Source: Arbacia lixula
Lineage: Eukaryota; Echinodermata; Echinoidea; Arbacioida; Arbaciidae
Assembly: GCA_963669155.1 (NCBI GenBank)
Contig: OZ022577.1
Location: 11,527,395-11,591,394, forward strand
Reading direction: 5' to 3'
DNA length: 64,000 bases
The first letter of the stretch is position 1; each line of letters starts with the position of its first letter. The notes under the pieces are model-generated. The model was not told the origin of the DNA. It saw nothing but the letters and a program-made list of their open reading frames with translations, and made no database searches. Below are positions 11,690 through 24,700 of this stretch, piece after piece. The position numbers and the translations under genes were made by a program.

Positions 11690-12255
11690 CATTTTCATAG
11701 TATGGGTAAACATTCAATAAGATAATCCATACATATGTGATAAATGTACTTGAAATGAGTAATTCATTCATGTTGATTACATCTGTAGTCGGACCTGTCA
11801 TGCAAGGAAAATGATGGCGAGCACTCAGGATGCTCGCGTGAAGCGGGAGCAGTCCCGGGGCTAATAGGTTCCTTTGACTTTGTATTTGAGAGGTCGCATC
11901 TATCTTGTTCTGTAGTTGTGTTTCATTGAAGGTGAAGTCCGACATAAAGTTCTTTATAAAGTGTACAATGTATTTCATCTAGCTTTGGCCCCTCTGATTT
12001 TGAGATTCACCCAGTGGAGATCAGCAAGCATTTTTGTGATACTTGAGTCCCTACTGTGATCCCTAGTTACAAATCTAGCTGCTCTGTGTCGAACCACCTC
12101 CAGCTTGTATTGCATCTCTTTTGCTGTGGAGGTATCCCAAGTAGGGATTTCAATGTATGTTTAACCTCTTCCAATGTGGTGTTGCCTAGTGTATAATTGA
12201 CTTCAATGGGTCTCCTTTTTTGAGTGACCCTCATCTGAAAGCATTTAGGTATTAA
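11690..12255 (-). mobile_element. LINE C-terminal fragment with internal deletion
   Basis: On the minus strand the piece reads MRVTQKRRPIEVNYTLGNTT near 12170-12230, then after a jump IPTWDTSTAKEMQYKLEVV, RHRAARFVTRDHSRDSSI and LADLHWVNLKIRGAKAR down to about 11980. Both are conserved blocks of the polymerase C-terminal region in non-LTR elements. The connecting part is missing, and frame breaks continue towards 11690. Confidence 0.75.
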
Positions 12256-12563
12256 AAAACCACCTTATTTGTGTTTGATATGCAGGGACCATAGTTTACA
12301 TTCATACACTGTATTGCAGCAAGTAATTGCACACACCGCTTGCATTACCATGGACAACACATTGATCACTCGTGTGGGCCATTAGGAATGGAAAGCCACG
12401 ATATGTGGTTGCAGTCTCTACTCTTTAGGCTACAGGAATCTAAGAAGTTTTAGACAACCTGTCTAAAACCTACTCAAAATCTTAATATCAATATGTTTCT
12501 GCTAAAAGTCAGTATTCATTTTAAGTACCTAATGTGAGAGAAGTTCTTCCATTTCCAGTTTTT

Positions 12564-14028
12564 ATGCCTCCGCCACGAAGTGGCCGGAGGCATTATGTTT
12601 TCGGGTTGTCCGTCCGTCCGTCCGTCCGTCCGTCCATCCGTCCGTCCGTCCGTCCCGAATCCGTTTTGGCAATATCTTGAGAACCGTTAAGCAGATGTGC
12701 TTCAAACTTGGTAAATGTATGTATTGCATGAAACTAATGAAGTGCGTAAAATTGGGGTCAAATCTGATTGATGTCAAAGGTCAAAGGTCAATGAACTCTG
12801 TAAAAATTGCCCAAAATTGACCTTTTTCACAATAAATCCAAATCCAAGGATGCAATTCTTATTAAACATGGTACAAAGATGGATCACTACTTGGGGATAG
12901 ACTGGTAACATTTTTGGTAAAATTCATGAAAGGTCAGAGGTCAAAGGTCAATGAAATTTGTGAAAATTTGCCAAAAATTGGCCTTTTTCACAATAAATCC
13001 AAATCCATGGATGCAATTCGTATTAAACATAGTTCAAAGATAGATGACTACTTGGGGATAGACTGGTGACATTTTTGGTAAATTCCTGAAAGTTCAGAGG
13101 TCAAAGGTCAATGAACTTTGCCAAAATTTGCTAGAAATTGCCCCAAACTTTAAATTTTTCACAATAAATCCAAATCCAATGGTGCAATTCCAACCAAACA
13201 TAGTGAAACAATGGATCACTTCTTGGGGTTAGACTGGTGACATTGTTGGTGAAATTGCTGGAAGGTCAGAGGTCAAAGGTCGATGAACTTTGCAAAAATT
13301 GATATTTTTCACAATGAACCCAAATCCAAATCCAATGGCGCAATTCTAACCAAACTTGGTACAGAGATGCATCACTTCATGGAGGTAAACTGGTGAAAGT
13401 TTGGGTAAAATTCATGGGAATTCAAAGGTCAAAGGTCAATGAACTTTGCCAAAAATTAGCTAAAAATTGCCCCCAAAGTGATAATTTTCAAAATTTATCA
13501 AAATCCAATGATGCAATACCAACCAAACATGGTGCAAAGATGGATCACTACTTGGGGGTAGACTGCATTGACATTTTTGGTGAAATTTCTCAAAGGTCAA
13601 TGAACTTTGCCAGACTTGGCTAAAAATTGCCCCCAAATAGATATTTTTAACAGTGAATCCAATACTAATGATCCAATTCAAACCAAACATACTACAGAGA
13701 TGTATTACTTCATGGAGGTAGACTGGTGAAGTTTGGGTAAAATTTCTGAAAGGTCAAAGGTCAATAAACTTCACCCAAAAATTGGCTAATTTTAAACAAA
13801 CTTGATACAAGGATGGATTTAGACAGACTGGTTAGATTGGAAGTCAAAGAAGTAAGAGGTCAAAAGTCATTGAACATTGCCAAACCTGGCTAAACTTGGA
13901 AAAACATAATGTGATATTTTCATTTCATAAAGGAGCAATGGTACATTGCCCACCAAACATACACATTTTCTGAGAATAGCAAAGAGGCGGAGGCATATTT
14001 ATCGACTGCGTGGCAGTCGAATTGCTCT
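12564..14028 (+). mobile_element. Pearl/Helentron-associated tandem-core element, full copy
   Basis: Ends are short inverted repeats (TATGCCTCCGCC at the left; GGCGGAGGCATA near 13986). A (CCGT)n tetranucleotide tract at 12604-12655 is followed by about seven diverged tandem units of roughly 156-172 bp. Each unit carries a TCAAAGGTCA core (12781, 12941, 13101, 13273, 13429, 13590, 13754). The right end adds a perfect stem-loop TCGACTGC-GTG-GCAGTCGA (14002-14020). Short inverted ends plus an ACGG-type microsatellite plus a core unit near 160 bp plus a 3' hairpin is the published plan of pearl and other Helentron-associated elements. Two shorter copies sit in TARBP1 introns. No protein is encoded. 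Confidence 0.8.
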
Positions 14029-14388
14029 AGTTTCCATGTTATTTTGTGACCTGCAAAAGGGCTAACTTATCTTTAATTTATTTGTCACTCTCTTCATTTG
14101 GAGTATCATGAACGAACTTAAAATACATTTCAAGGAAAGGGGTAGCAGTGAAAAATGGTCATGTTTACGGGCCGCAATCTTCACATAACCATTCTTCCCT
14201 CATCACCAGGTCCGGATTTTGTTTCGAATGATTTTATCTGCAATTCTAGTCTTCTAAAAATTTGTTGGACAGTACTTCCATGTTATGATGTAAAATGTAT
14301 TTATGACATTCTTTGTATTGTTTGGTGTCTAATAGTACCCATCATAATTTTCATGCATTTTGTTGCTTTTGTTCTTTGTTCTGCGCAG
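14029..14388. other. Intron sequence before AP2S1 exon 2
   Basis: Non-coding. The last 60 bases are T-rich and end in the acceptor CTGCGCAG at 14381-14388. Confidence 0.6.
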
Positions 14389-15776
14389 ATCCGCTTTATC
14401 CTCATTCAGAACCGAGCTGGCAAGACCAGGCTTGCCAAGTGGTACATGGCCTTTGATGATGAGGAGAAACAGAAGCTCATAGAAGAGGTCCATGCCTTAG
14501 TCACAGTACGAGATGCCAAACACACAAACTTTGTAGAAGTAAGTCACACATCTCAGGTCAGGGCGGACAAGTCACATGACCAAATTAGAGGGAAATCATT
14601 CCTTGACCAATGTATCTTAGTGTAGACTGAGACAATTGAATGGACGTTTCTATTGTGAGAACAAGTATCATAGAAGAAGGAGAAATTCTCCCTTGAAACC
14701 ATTATGATTATCTTGGTTTTAACATATCTTCCTTTTTCATCTGTGTACACAATAGCCTGTATACATGTTTTAAAATAAGTTGCAGTTGTAGTAAAATGTG
14801 TTATATTTTGATGACCAATTGCAACCAAGTTGTAACTATATAAGCTTTGACATATGTTTGCATTTTGTACTTTTTCATTGTATTATGAAATGGCCATGAA
14901 GGAAAAAAAAGTGCTAACAAGTCGTCCCTCTCTCTTTGTCCCTCTACAGTACCGGAACTTCAAGATTGTCTACAGGAGATATGCTGGTCTCTATTTCTGC
15001 ATATGTGTGGATGTTGGAGACAATAACTTAGCATATTTAGAGGCAATACACAACTTTGTTGAAGTAAGTGTCCATTTTAGTCATCCTGCAAGTACAGTTT
15101 CATTACTGATTTTACTTTTATTTCTTCCTTGCTTCTCTTGTTTTCTGAGTCTCTTATTTAAATGCTCATTTCTTTTATATATGCATTATCTATTTTGATA
15201 CATGTTACACATGATACATTTTGTGATGTGCTGAATAAAGGTCTACATACATTCTTGTTGAAAGAAAGCACGGGGTATGTAGCTGGTGGCTGTAATCAAG
15301 GATGGAAGTTAATATATTGTACTTCTGTCTGAAAAACGATTTACAGAAGATAGCTTGAAATGAACTGTGTAGGCCACTCCTTTTGTAGTTGCTCCAGACC
15401 AAGAAAATGTCCTCGTTATAACAAAGTCTTGTACTCGACACAAACACAAGTGCACAAATTTGAAACTGGGACTAGGAGAATTGCTTGTTGTATCGAAATA
15501 TTGTTGAATCCATGCTCATTATAATGCGAATAGATTATTAATTTGTGAGTCACGTTGTCTCATTTATTCCTGTATCTACATGCATTTCTTCTGTCTCCCT
15601 ATTACCCTGTGCAGGTCTTAAACGAGTACTTCCACAATGTCTGTGAGCTGGATCTTGTCTTCAACTTCTACAAGGTATACTCGGTGGTGGACGAGATGTT
15701 CCTGGCTGGTGAGATCAGGGAAACAAGTCAAACAAAAGTCCTGAAACAGTTAATGGCCCTGGGCCAGCTCGAGTAG
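14389..15776 (+). CDS. AP2S1: AP-2 complex subunit sigma (clathrin adaptor)
   Basis: Small sigma-2 chain of the AP-2 adaptor, which works at the plasma membrane in clathrin-mediated endocytosis and, with the alpha subunit, binds acidic dileucine cargo signals. Exons: 14389-14538, 14950-15063 and 15615-15776 (stop included), all with GT-AG junctions and all in phase 0. The visible 141 codons plus a separately encoded initiator Met give 142 residues, the same as the human protein. The start of exon 2 ([19 protein letters not shown]) corresponds to residue 2 onward, so the ATG must lie alone on an upstream exon, as in human AP2S1. I could not place that exon. R15 and the hydrophobic cargo-pocket positions V88, V98 and L103 are conserved. 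Identity to the vertebrate protein is very high. Neighbour ARHGAP11A lies tail to tail. Confidence 0.97.
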
Positions 15777-18509
15777 CAACATCTCTGTGTACAGTTTAGA
15801 GTAGATGTCAAGCAAGTACAGTCCAAACCTGTCTATGAAGTTCACCCCATTAGTCTACAGAAAGAGCGGTCTCAATAGACAGGTTGCCTTTAAAGACGAG
15901 TGCAATTATATGCAAACTGCTCTGAAGAGAGTAGTCTTTAAAGACAGGTGGTCTTTATAGACAATGGGTCTTTGTGGACAGGTGTGGCTATATAGTATTG
16001 CTGCAAAATATCTCGTGTATCATCCATCGTTGAATGTGGGGCAAATATTCATCACGTGAAGTAAACCCATGCTATTGGCAAGTATATATTGTTAAGAGAA
16101 ATACATGGATGTACAAAATGCAGAGCAAAATATGTGGCATTGTGATGTATCTGTTGGAACATTGAAGACATGTGAGATTTGGTAGTTATGCATGAAACTA
16201 AAAGGCAAAATTTCCAATATAAAATACATGGTATGCAGGTATACAGTTAAACCAGGTTACCATCTTGTTAATACCCAGGATGACAAAGGAACTTGAAATG
16301 CAATGTAGGAGACCATTCAAGGTATATCAGCATGCATAGTGACAATTACCGATACATCCATAGGGCTCTTGCCAGTGTTCAGTTTTTATGATATGAATGC
16401 TTTAATTCACGTGCACACCTTCTTGGCAAAGAAATACCACATGCAAACTTTTTTTTTTAGCAACACACAGGAGCGTGCAAATATCACGCAAAAACGCATG
16501 TAGATGAACCCTTCCTGTACTGATGAGTCTTGTTAACAATTAACAAAACCAATCCTGGTTAGAGCACTGTCGGTATTTGTAAGTTATTCCAAAAATGGAA
16601 AAAAGGAAATTTTGTCTTAATATATCTCATGTTCCATTCATTATCACCTAAAAATGTGAAGTTGAGGTTCTGAGTAATACATGTATGTGATGATTATGAT
16701 GCATACACATGTATGTAGATATTTTGATAGTAGTTACTACTGTGTACTTTCTTTGATATGTATAAAGTATATTATGATATCAAACCTTATGTTTCCAGAT
16801 GTAGTAGTTTTGAACCATTGTACTTCTGTATAATCTTTATGTTACGTTTTTGTTTATCATTTTGATAAGAGTATGCTATGAAATAATTATGAAGAAGATA
16901 CAATAGTCCCTTCCTTTCTCGCTTTGTCAATTTATTTCAAAATCAAATTTTTAAATACAAGATGATTGAAATGGTTCCATGTATACAGGTTACAGGTATA
17001 ATTTCACATGATCATTGTTTGTAGAAGAAATATTCTCTCATAATTACCAGTAAAATCATATTTTTTTATGCATCCCACATAATTCATTGTAATTTGGGCA
17101 AATACGTGAAGAGTTTTGATTCATCCGTATGCTCCCGTGTGCTTCATTTTCAGGCAAAATAATCAAATGTCCTTTGATAGTGCACTGCCATGCGATCTGA
17201 GGACAAATCACACTCCCTTGTGGGCCCAGCATTGAAAAGAAAACTGTACATGAGAGTTGTTACTCACAATCCTGTCACACTGTATATTTCTTATTGGTAT
17301 GTAATGTTATTTTCAAATGAATGTTGATGATATCCAGGTTTGCACTGTACATATGTACTGAATATTGTGAATACATGTATGTATGGGGGATGTATGTGTA
17401 AGCCAAATTAATTTTAGTGATTTGTTTTTATTGAACATTCGACAGTTGTGATTATGACTACAGAAGTAACTGTCATAAAATAAGAAAATTGGGACTTGAC
17501 AGTATTCATTATATCAGTTGATAGGGATTTATATTATCTTGTTACATGCAGGGCCCCTTGAAGAATAGTGTTCACACTGATAAGGCTATCCTAACATTAT
17601 TGTTTTCTCACATGTACTTACATGTTGGGGAATTCATCATAGAGGGTGGTTGCTAATTCATAGGTACAAATCTTTGCTGTTAAGTGTCGGTGATAATGTA
17701 ATTCAGGCAATGTGTATAATTTCATACTATCCAGGCAGGCGCCATTGTTCTGGTACATGTATAGGTTACATGCTTAAAAAAGGACCATACATGTATATAC
17801 AAAGTGGTTTTTATACAAAGTGTTGACTGTATACATGTATTAGAGAACCCAGCTGGACTTGAATTGTGAAATAGTTTTAGTGGTCATTTCTCAGTACCAG
17901 TTGTCCAGGTAGCTGTTGAGATGACATATGAAATGATCACTGTATAAGCCATATAGGTATCAACATTTAATTAACATTTTGTGATTAATATATTTATACT
18001 TGTACATGTTAAACTGACGTTGTGGCCCATTGTTTAAGGTGTTGTGGTAGAACTCTTGTCCAATCATTGTGGCACATGAAAGCAGACAATGTAAAGTGAA
18101 ATGTTCATTTATTGGCTATTCAATTAAAATTAAAATGTGCTATGCTAAAGGTGTAAAACCAAATTGATTGTACATTCCTCCTCGCAGTATTGTCATGTAA
18201 AGTATAGGGCACTAAATGAATGAAAGCAGAAATAAGAGAAATTCATGAACATTTGTGATTGTAGTCTGGATATGTATGAAGTTTATTTACTCATCCACTG
18301 TAGCAAATGTCCTTACACTATTACACTGTGTACAAGAAAATAGATGCGAGAAATCCATTAATTTTACTTTAAACATGTCACAAAAATGAATCATGCAGAA
18401 AATCTCTGCATATAGCACAATGATGTATGCAAAAAAGGACAAACAAATAGAGGAAGTACATGCTTCAAGTTGCACATGGACCAACTACCTCTAAATAAGT
18501 GGTACAGTT
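15777..18509. other. AP2S1 3' flank and intergenic DNA
   Basis: No coding exon seen. The segment probably contains the AP2S1 3' untranslated region, then AT-rich DNA with many TACATGTA words. No convincing poly(A) signal could be singled out. Confidence 0.4.
15818..15995. mobile_element. Inverted-repeat element with GTCTATAAAGACC motif
   Basis: Begins CAGTCCAAACCTGTCTAT and ends with GGTCTTTATAGACAATGGGTC and GGACAGGTGTGG, so the ends are inverted. Related short pieces occur near 36655 (AAAGACCACCTGCCTGT), 41275 (AAAGACCACCTG) and 51605-51645 (inverted, ending GGCAGGTTTGACTGTA). The CAGTCAAACC-type end recalls Tc1/mariner-pogo elements. The family is uncertain. Confidence 0.45.
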
Positions 18510-18621
18510 GGGCCTGAGATCAACATCACAGCTGATTGCAATCTATTGCAATCAGACTGCAGTCAATGTATTGAGAAGAATGCATTTGATTGCAATCAGC
18601 TGTGACGTTGATCTCAGTCTC
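18510..18621. mobile_element. Short fold-back element (MITE)
   Basis: GGGCCTGAGATCAACATCAC at the left end is the near-perfect inverse of the right end (GTGACGTTGATCTCAGTCTC). The stem continues inward through GCTGATTGCAATC and GATTGCAATCAGC. It forms a 112-bp hairpin without coding capacity. Confidence 0.75.
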
Positions 18622-18734
18622 TACTGTACATGTACCGGTAAGCAAGTATGATACATGTATGCGGTACATCAGTAAATGCTACATCATCCTCACCCATGCA
18701 CATACCATTACCAATACACAACAAAATATATGCT

Positions 18735-18870
18735 ACTGTACAAAGTGTAAAATATATTCTACTGTACAAAGCATGTCAAATATATTCTACAGTACAAAGC
18801 ATGTACATGTACAACATATTCTATTGTACAAAGCATGTAAAATACATACATTCTACTGCACAAAGCATGT
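18735..18870. repeat. Short tandem repeat (~35-40 bp unit)
   Basis: Five diverged units built around CTACTGTACAAAGCATGTAA followed by an ATATATTC-like spacer. The unit size varies. Confidence 0.65.
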
Positions 18871-21703
18871 ATTTAGATTGTCAGCTTCTTTAGGCCTTCC
18901 AAAACTCACATGTACATTTTACATTATTGAGAAAAGAAAAAATAGTGAAATAAAAAAAAAAAGTACTTGTCAGGGATGATATAGATTACAATTTTGATAT
19001 AGAAGCAGGGTGTTTGAAGCACATTATAGGATTATAGCACAGCATCTGTTCAAATGAGATTCTAGTCCAGTTTTAATGTGATTGACTTGTCCAAACTCAA
19101 TACATGTACAGGTAGAATGCAACAATTTATCCAAAGTCCTAATTACACAACATATACAGTATTTCAATTTAATGCAGACATTTATCAAATGTTTCACATG
19201 TTGAACACAATGATTGCCTGATGCTAATCCAATACAGTACAGCAAAAAGGAATGTTTTTCAGGTGTATGTAACATTTTTCTTTATGTAATTGTAGTTGAA
19301 TAGCCTAAAATATTAAGTTTGTTATATGCTGTACATGCACAGTCTACAGGTGTGTGTACATGTATTTCAAAGCCATCAACATGTACACGTACTGTATAAC
19401 ATGGCAAAGTGCTACAAATTGTGTCTACAAGGAGGTGTGCTAGGACCAAGATATAAACAGTTACTGTGTCCATCCAGTATCCATGCTGACCTACTACATG
19501 TAGCTACTATCTGAACGACAGTGACATATATTTACATCCACAGCAGCAAAATATCAAAATTGTAGTCTGTGTATAGAGCTATAAAACTTGCAATAAAGTT
19601 AGTTGTTAGGATTCATACATATGATCATTACAATAAGAGTAAAACAGCAAATTGTCTCAGAAAGTGAATATCTGTGAATGTAATAAGAGACTTATAGGTA
19701 GGACACATAATAGAAGCTGTAAATGTGAGGGAGTTAGACATTGTATAATCATACATTTATCAAAAGCCTGGAGATAACATGGGATCTTGTAGAGAGGCAT
19801 TTAAGGGAAGCAGCGGTATCTACAAGAGTCCTGTATTCACCAGTCAGGGTAACAATTGCATGAGAAAATAATACTTAGAAAAAAAAAAGTCAGGGACGGC
19901 AAACCAAGATAACACAAATTAAACACACAAAATACTTTGGCAAATAAAACTATTCTATTCCATTATACATTTTGTGTAATTGCAGATTTTGATTTCCCCA
20001 TATCTACCAGAGAATTAGATTAAAAAAACAAAATAACGCTATGTTGAAATATCTTTCACAAACTGGTAGGTAGAAACTACAGTAGCAGGTACATTGAAGA
20101 CTTAGGAAGAGAGCTTAATTTGAATGGAGGATGAATACATTGTAAATGTCCATCTACTAGAGTGTAATGCATATTCTGAAAAAGAATGCAGAAAATATTT
20201 GTATAAAACAGCATGTACAACATAACACCAACAAATCACACAGCAAACCATGATCAACCTACATTAAATATCTATACTGAGTTCAGTACAAACAAGCATA
20301 TCAAACTCACAATTTCATATACGTCTTAGCATATCGTATTGGTAGACTCTGTTTAGATATAAATCATATGTTTTTATCATAAATCCAATGTAGGGCACAT
20401 TCTTTTGACTACATTTTCTTCAGCTAAAAATAAAAGCAAGAGTATTTGGTCTTTCTGTTCAAGGCAATTCATCTTTTATGTTTATTTTTGTTATACATTT
20501 ATGTGCAAAAAGTTAAACATGGAAGGAGATTTAAATACTTGTGGCTTTAATAATATTTGAATCAAAAGAAACACATGAACAAATTCTTAAAGAGACAAGA
20601 ATATAACATGTATATAGTACATGGATTAACTAAATCATTATCAGGTGATTATCATACACTTTCACTTATTCAAACTATGCAACAAACAGAAGCAACATTC
20701 ATGTAATCATGCATTTTAATCTTGGGTATGGTACACAATATTCATCATTTTTAACAATTATGTACCAGTCCCTCAAAAAAATAAATAATAAAGAGAGTCC
20801 AACAATCTCTTTATTGTCTGAATAGAAGCAAAGGGGATTCAATTCTGAATAATTTGAAATGTAGGTACATTGTAATAATTGAACTTACATAATTATGCAA
20901 CAAGAGATCTAATTCAGCCTGTCAATTTGCTAAAAATCTCTCTTTCACCCATTTGCAAATTTACAGAGCATGATACATTAACAAAATCAATCTCAAGCAT
21001 GTATGAATTTCAAAGCCCTAAGACACTATTGGCATTTCAATAATTCATACAAACTTTTTATTACAGGACTGTTAAAATCCTAGACACACGTAAACCACAG
21101 TGGATCCTTCAACAGCCCGACTAACACACCAATAATGAGACCTAATGGATAGCTTTTTTCTATTGTTGATCTTCTCCTTCGTCAAAGCACATATATTCAT
21201 TATGGAAATGCATGATGAGTCACTTCAGTAGTACTGTCCATTTTCACGCTCAAAACTATGTAAAGCACCAATAACTACATACCAATTGCAACATTAATTT
21301 CTTCTGACAATCAATACATTAACTGCATAAAAATCTAATTTACAAACCATATTTACAAGTCTATTATTACCGGTAACTATTTTTGCAAGCTGGATATGTT
21401 GGTAGATATCATTCACACTAGCTTTAGGATTGTTCTTAAAGGGCAAACTGAAATTGTATTGCACCTGTTGGTAATCGATGCAACATTCTTAACAACGCAT
21501 GCTGAAATATGTACATATCATAAGGCATTTTTTTTATCACTAATGTGATGAAACTGCAGTGAGATTATGTGGCAGGACTTTTCATACATGATACTGTACT
21601 TCTAAACTAATGAAAGGGATTTTAAGAGTGTTAGACTCAGAGCCGTATCAGATATCATGGGCTCAGGCTCAATTACGAAAGGGGGAACATTCTGGAAGGA
21701 TGG
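18871..21703. other. Intergenic DNA, probably including ARHGAP11A 3' UTR
   Basis: AT-rich, no coding exon recognised. It lies immediately downstream of the ARHGAP11A stop codon (minus strand), so part is likely its 3' untranslated region. The polyadenylation site was not assigned. Confidence 0.4.
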
Positions 21704-24700
21704 CTACAACTCCCACTCATCTTGCACATGGATGGGTACAGCACTCCTCTGCTTCCTCCCACGTGGGGACGACACATCCAGGGGGTTCTTTGGGGAGCTG
21801 GGGTACCTCTTGGGGGTCCTGCTCTCCCGCTCTGGCGTCCGCCGACCCTTGGCTCGCCCCTTTGCTGGGGAAGGGGTCTTTCCCAGCCTCTTCACTGGTT
21901 TCACTGGAGACCTGTGCTTTGTGGCAGCCCCTCTGCTGCTGCTGCTGCCAGAGGGGCGTCTGCGCGTCTTCTGTGCCGGGTGGATGGGGGTGAGGGGTGT
22001 GGCTCGTCGGGGGTCCAACGGTGCTGGCCTGGCACGGCGGGGCTGAGGGGAGTTATTATCCCCCAGCGGTTTGACCGACTTCACGAGTGGCGAGCTGCCC
22101 GCTTCCTCCTCCATCTGGAATACCTTCTGCCGCTTCAGCTTTGCAAAGGAATCGCTTTCTTGGAATGTGGCCTTCTGGCTGTGGGAGACAGGGCGCCGCC
22201 TCCTGATAGACGCCGGACTAGCAGCATTCCCTGAGGTCTTCGGGGTGGACAGTTCCTGCATGGACCGGACATTCCTGACAGGCTGCTTCCTCTGAGTGGT
22301 CCCAGCCTTGGACGTAGGTGTGCTGACATCCTGCATGGACTGCGAAGCCTGGATTGGATAGGCCTGGTTGACGGCTGCCATGTACGACACATTCCGGTCC
22401 TTCTGCGGTGTTGAGATGTTCTCCATGGAAACGGACATACTCAAGGCCTTCTGCCTCCCTCTAGTTCCAACGGCCGCCATGTAGGATTCATTCATCTCCC
22501 TGTTCCGGCTTGGCCTACAACTATCTGAACGTTTCACCTTGCAGATGCCACTGTCCATGCTTGTTGACTTGGTCAGTGGCGTTAGAGGCCTGGACATTCC
22601 GTCCCCACTCCCACTCCTTGACCGAGTTTGTATCTGGCTACCCCTGCTGCGAAGTTCTTCTTGGCTGGTAGAAAATGAGTTGAAGAGTTGAATATTAGCT
22701 TTGACGATGCTTGTATTCTGCCTCTTCCTCCCACTGTTGCTATCATGTACTGGCAGTGTGCGGGAAGGACCTCTTGCTGAAGATTTCTTCATATCAGACT
22801 TCAGAGCTTTATTTATCAAGTCCTGCATTTCTGCATCATTCAAGGGAGGATTGACACACTTTGGAACTTTAAAGACATCTGAGTCATCAGCAGCCGTTGA
22901 AGATTTATCAGCACTCTCATCAGTTAGATCGACTCTTCTTATAGTACTACCGGTATGTCTGTCGGAACAATCTTTCACATCACATACTTTCTTGATCTCT
23001 GCTACAACTTTGCATGGTTTTTCACTTTTAATGACCGAGTGATCTTCCCCTGCCATGTCATTATTCTTCTTGTTTTCTTTCTCAGTGACGTCAGTCTGAT
23101 TTGGGATCTCCATTTTGACCACCTCTTGGCCATCTCCATCTTTCTCTCCATCTTGCTTGCTATCGGTGACCTCCACACCAGCGTCAACACTGTCCTGCCT
23201 GGTGCCTAGTGCTGGTGCCACCTCCTGCTGCGCCTCTTCTAAATTCATGTGAAGGTCCTCCAGAGACTGACCCTTCCCACTGTCAAGAGAATCAGACTTG
23301 AACAACATTCCCTTAACACTGGCAACAGATGACCGAGGGGACACCCTTCTACCGATTGCTTTCTCTGCATGAACGTTGTCCTGTGGGGACTGGCCTTCCT
23401 CAAATCTCTGACTCTCACCCTTATTGGGTTCCGCATGTATAGGTTTGGCATTACCAGCCACACTCTTTGTGGGACTATCTGTTGCTAAGTTGGTACCATT
23501 GCTACAGTCCACCACACATGGAGAACACAAGTCTGTTTCTATGTAGGAGGCCTTAGGCTGGCTCTCCATGCCAAACTGGCTGAACTCTGACCTCTGACTG
23601 ACAGTACTAATTCCAGACAACACACTCGATAAGCTGAGTTGACTCACTGAAGGGGTTAACGTCGTCTCTCTGGATGGATGGCCCATGCCATCCATCTCTT
23701 TAGAACTTGGCTCTGGGTTCACCGGACAGTTAGTCTTCTGCACCGCTCCTCCCTCACGCGATGGTAAGGTTGAATATACCACCTCTGCAGCCTTGAGTTT
23801 CTCCAGGGTAGTGGGCGGAATCTTGACCTGAGGACTAGTGCGCTCCTGCCCCATTTTGCTTCCCATCAGCTGTGATGTATGCTCTTGCTGTTTCTTCAAG
23901 TACTCCCCGGTGAGATCGGCCTCCTTCGAATCATAGGTATCAACAATCATGACCTGCGGGGAGGCCACGGCCCTGGTATGGGTATCCACAATGACCACTT
24001 TGGGGGAATCCCCTGTGAAGAACACTGGCTGTGGGATGGGCGGCATGTCATACAGACTGTTGGACGAGGTCAATCTGGGGGAGCGGGTCAGCTGGGGCGA
24101 GGCCCCAGTCACGAGACGAGCAGGGGAGCTAGGAGCTTTCACGTGCCTGCGGGGCCGGCCTGGGCTGCTGAGGTCTGTGGCTGAACTGCTGAAGTTGGCG
24201 GCCGGGCGGGACGGGGGTTCAAACTTCTTCATGGTGTCAAGCCCACCATCTGGTGGTGACGCATTGGCCAGCCTCCAGCCCACATCCTTGGTCTCTTTGC
24301 GTTTATTGCCAGGTGTCTGCGAGTGAAACAGAGGTTATGGTTTGATATTAAGGACATATTTTGTAGAAGTATGCAGTAAAAGTGTCAGTATCAGTGTTGA
24401 AATTGAATCAGAATAGACTAAGAGTATAAATTTTGTTGAATTTAGTTGCAATTTGAGAAGAACAAATTTAACGTAACATATTATAAATCCTGGCTTTGTG
24501 CAGAATAAAAATCAATGATGTAATGATGGAAATCAAAGAAAATGGATTTTAAAAAAGGGACAAATGGATAAAAAGTGTGAAATAAATTAATGTACTTTTT
24601 TAATGACCAAGACATCGCAAATACTTTCCAAAATTTAAGAAGGGACATCCCAAAGTTCTTACCTTGATTCCTTTAGGAGATCTTGGGCAGCATGATTCAC

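Noticed and set aside
21610-22234. Plus-strand open frames of 127-170 codons
   Set aside because: Antisense shadows of the GC-rich last ARHGAP11A exon, which has clear homology.
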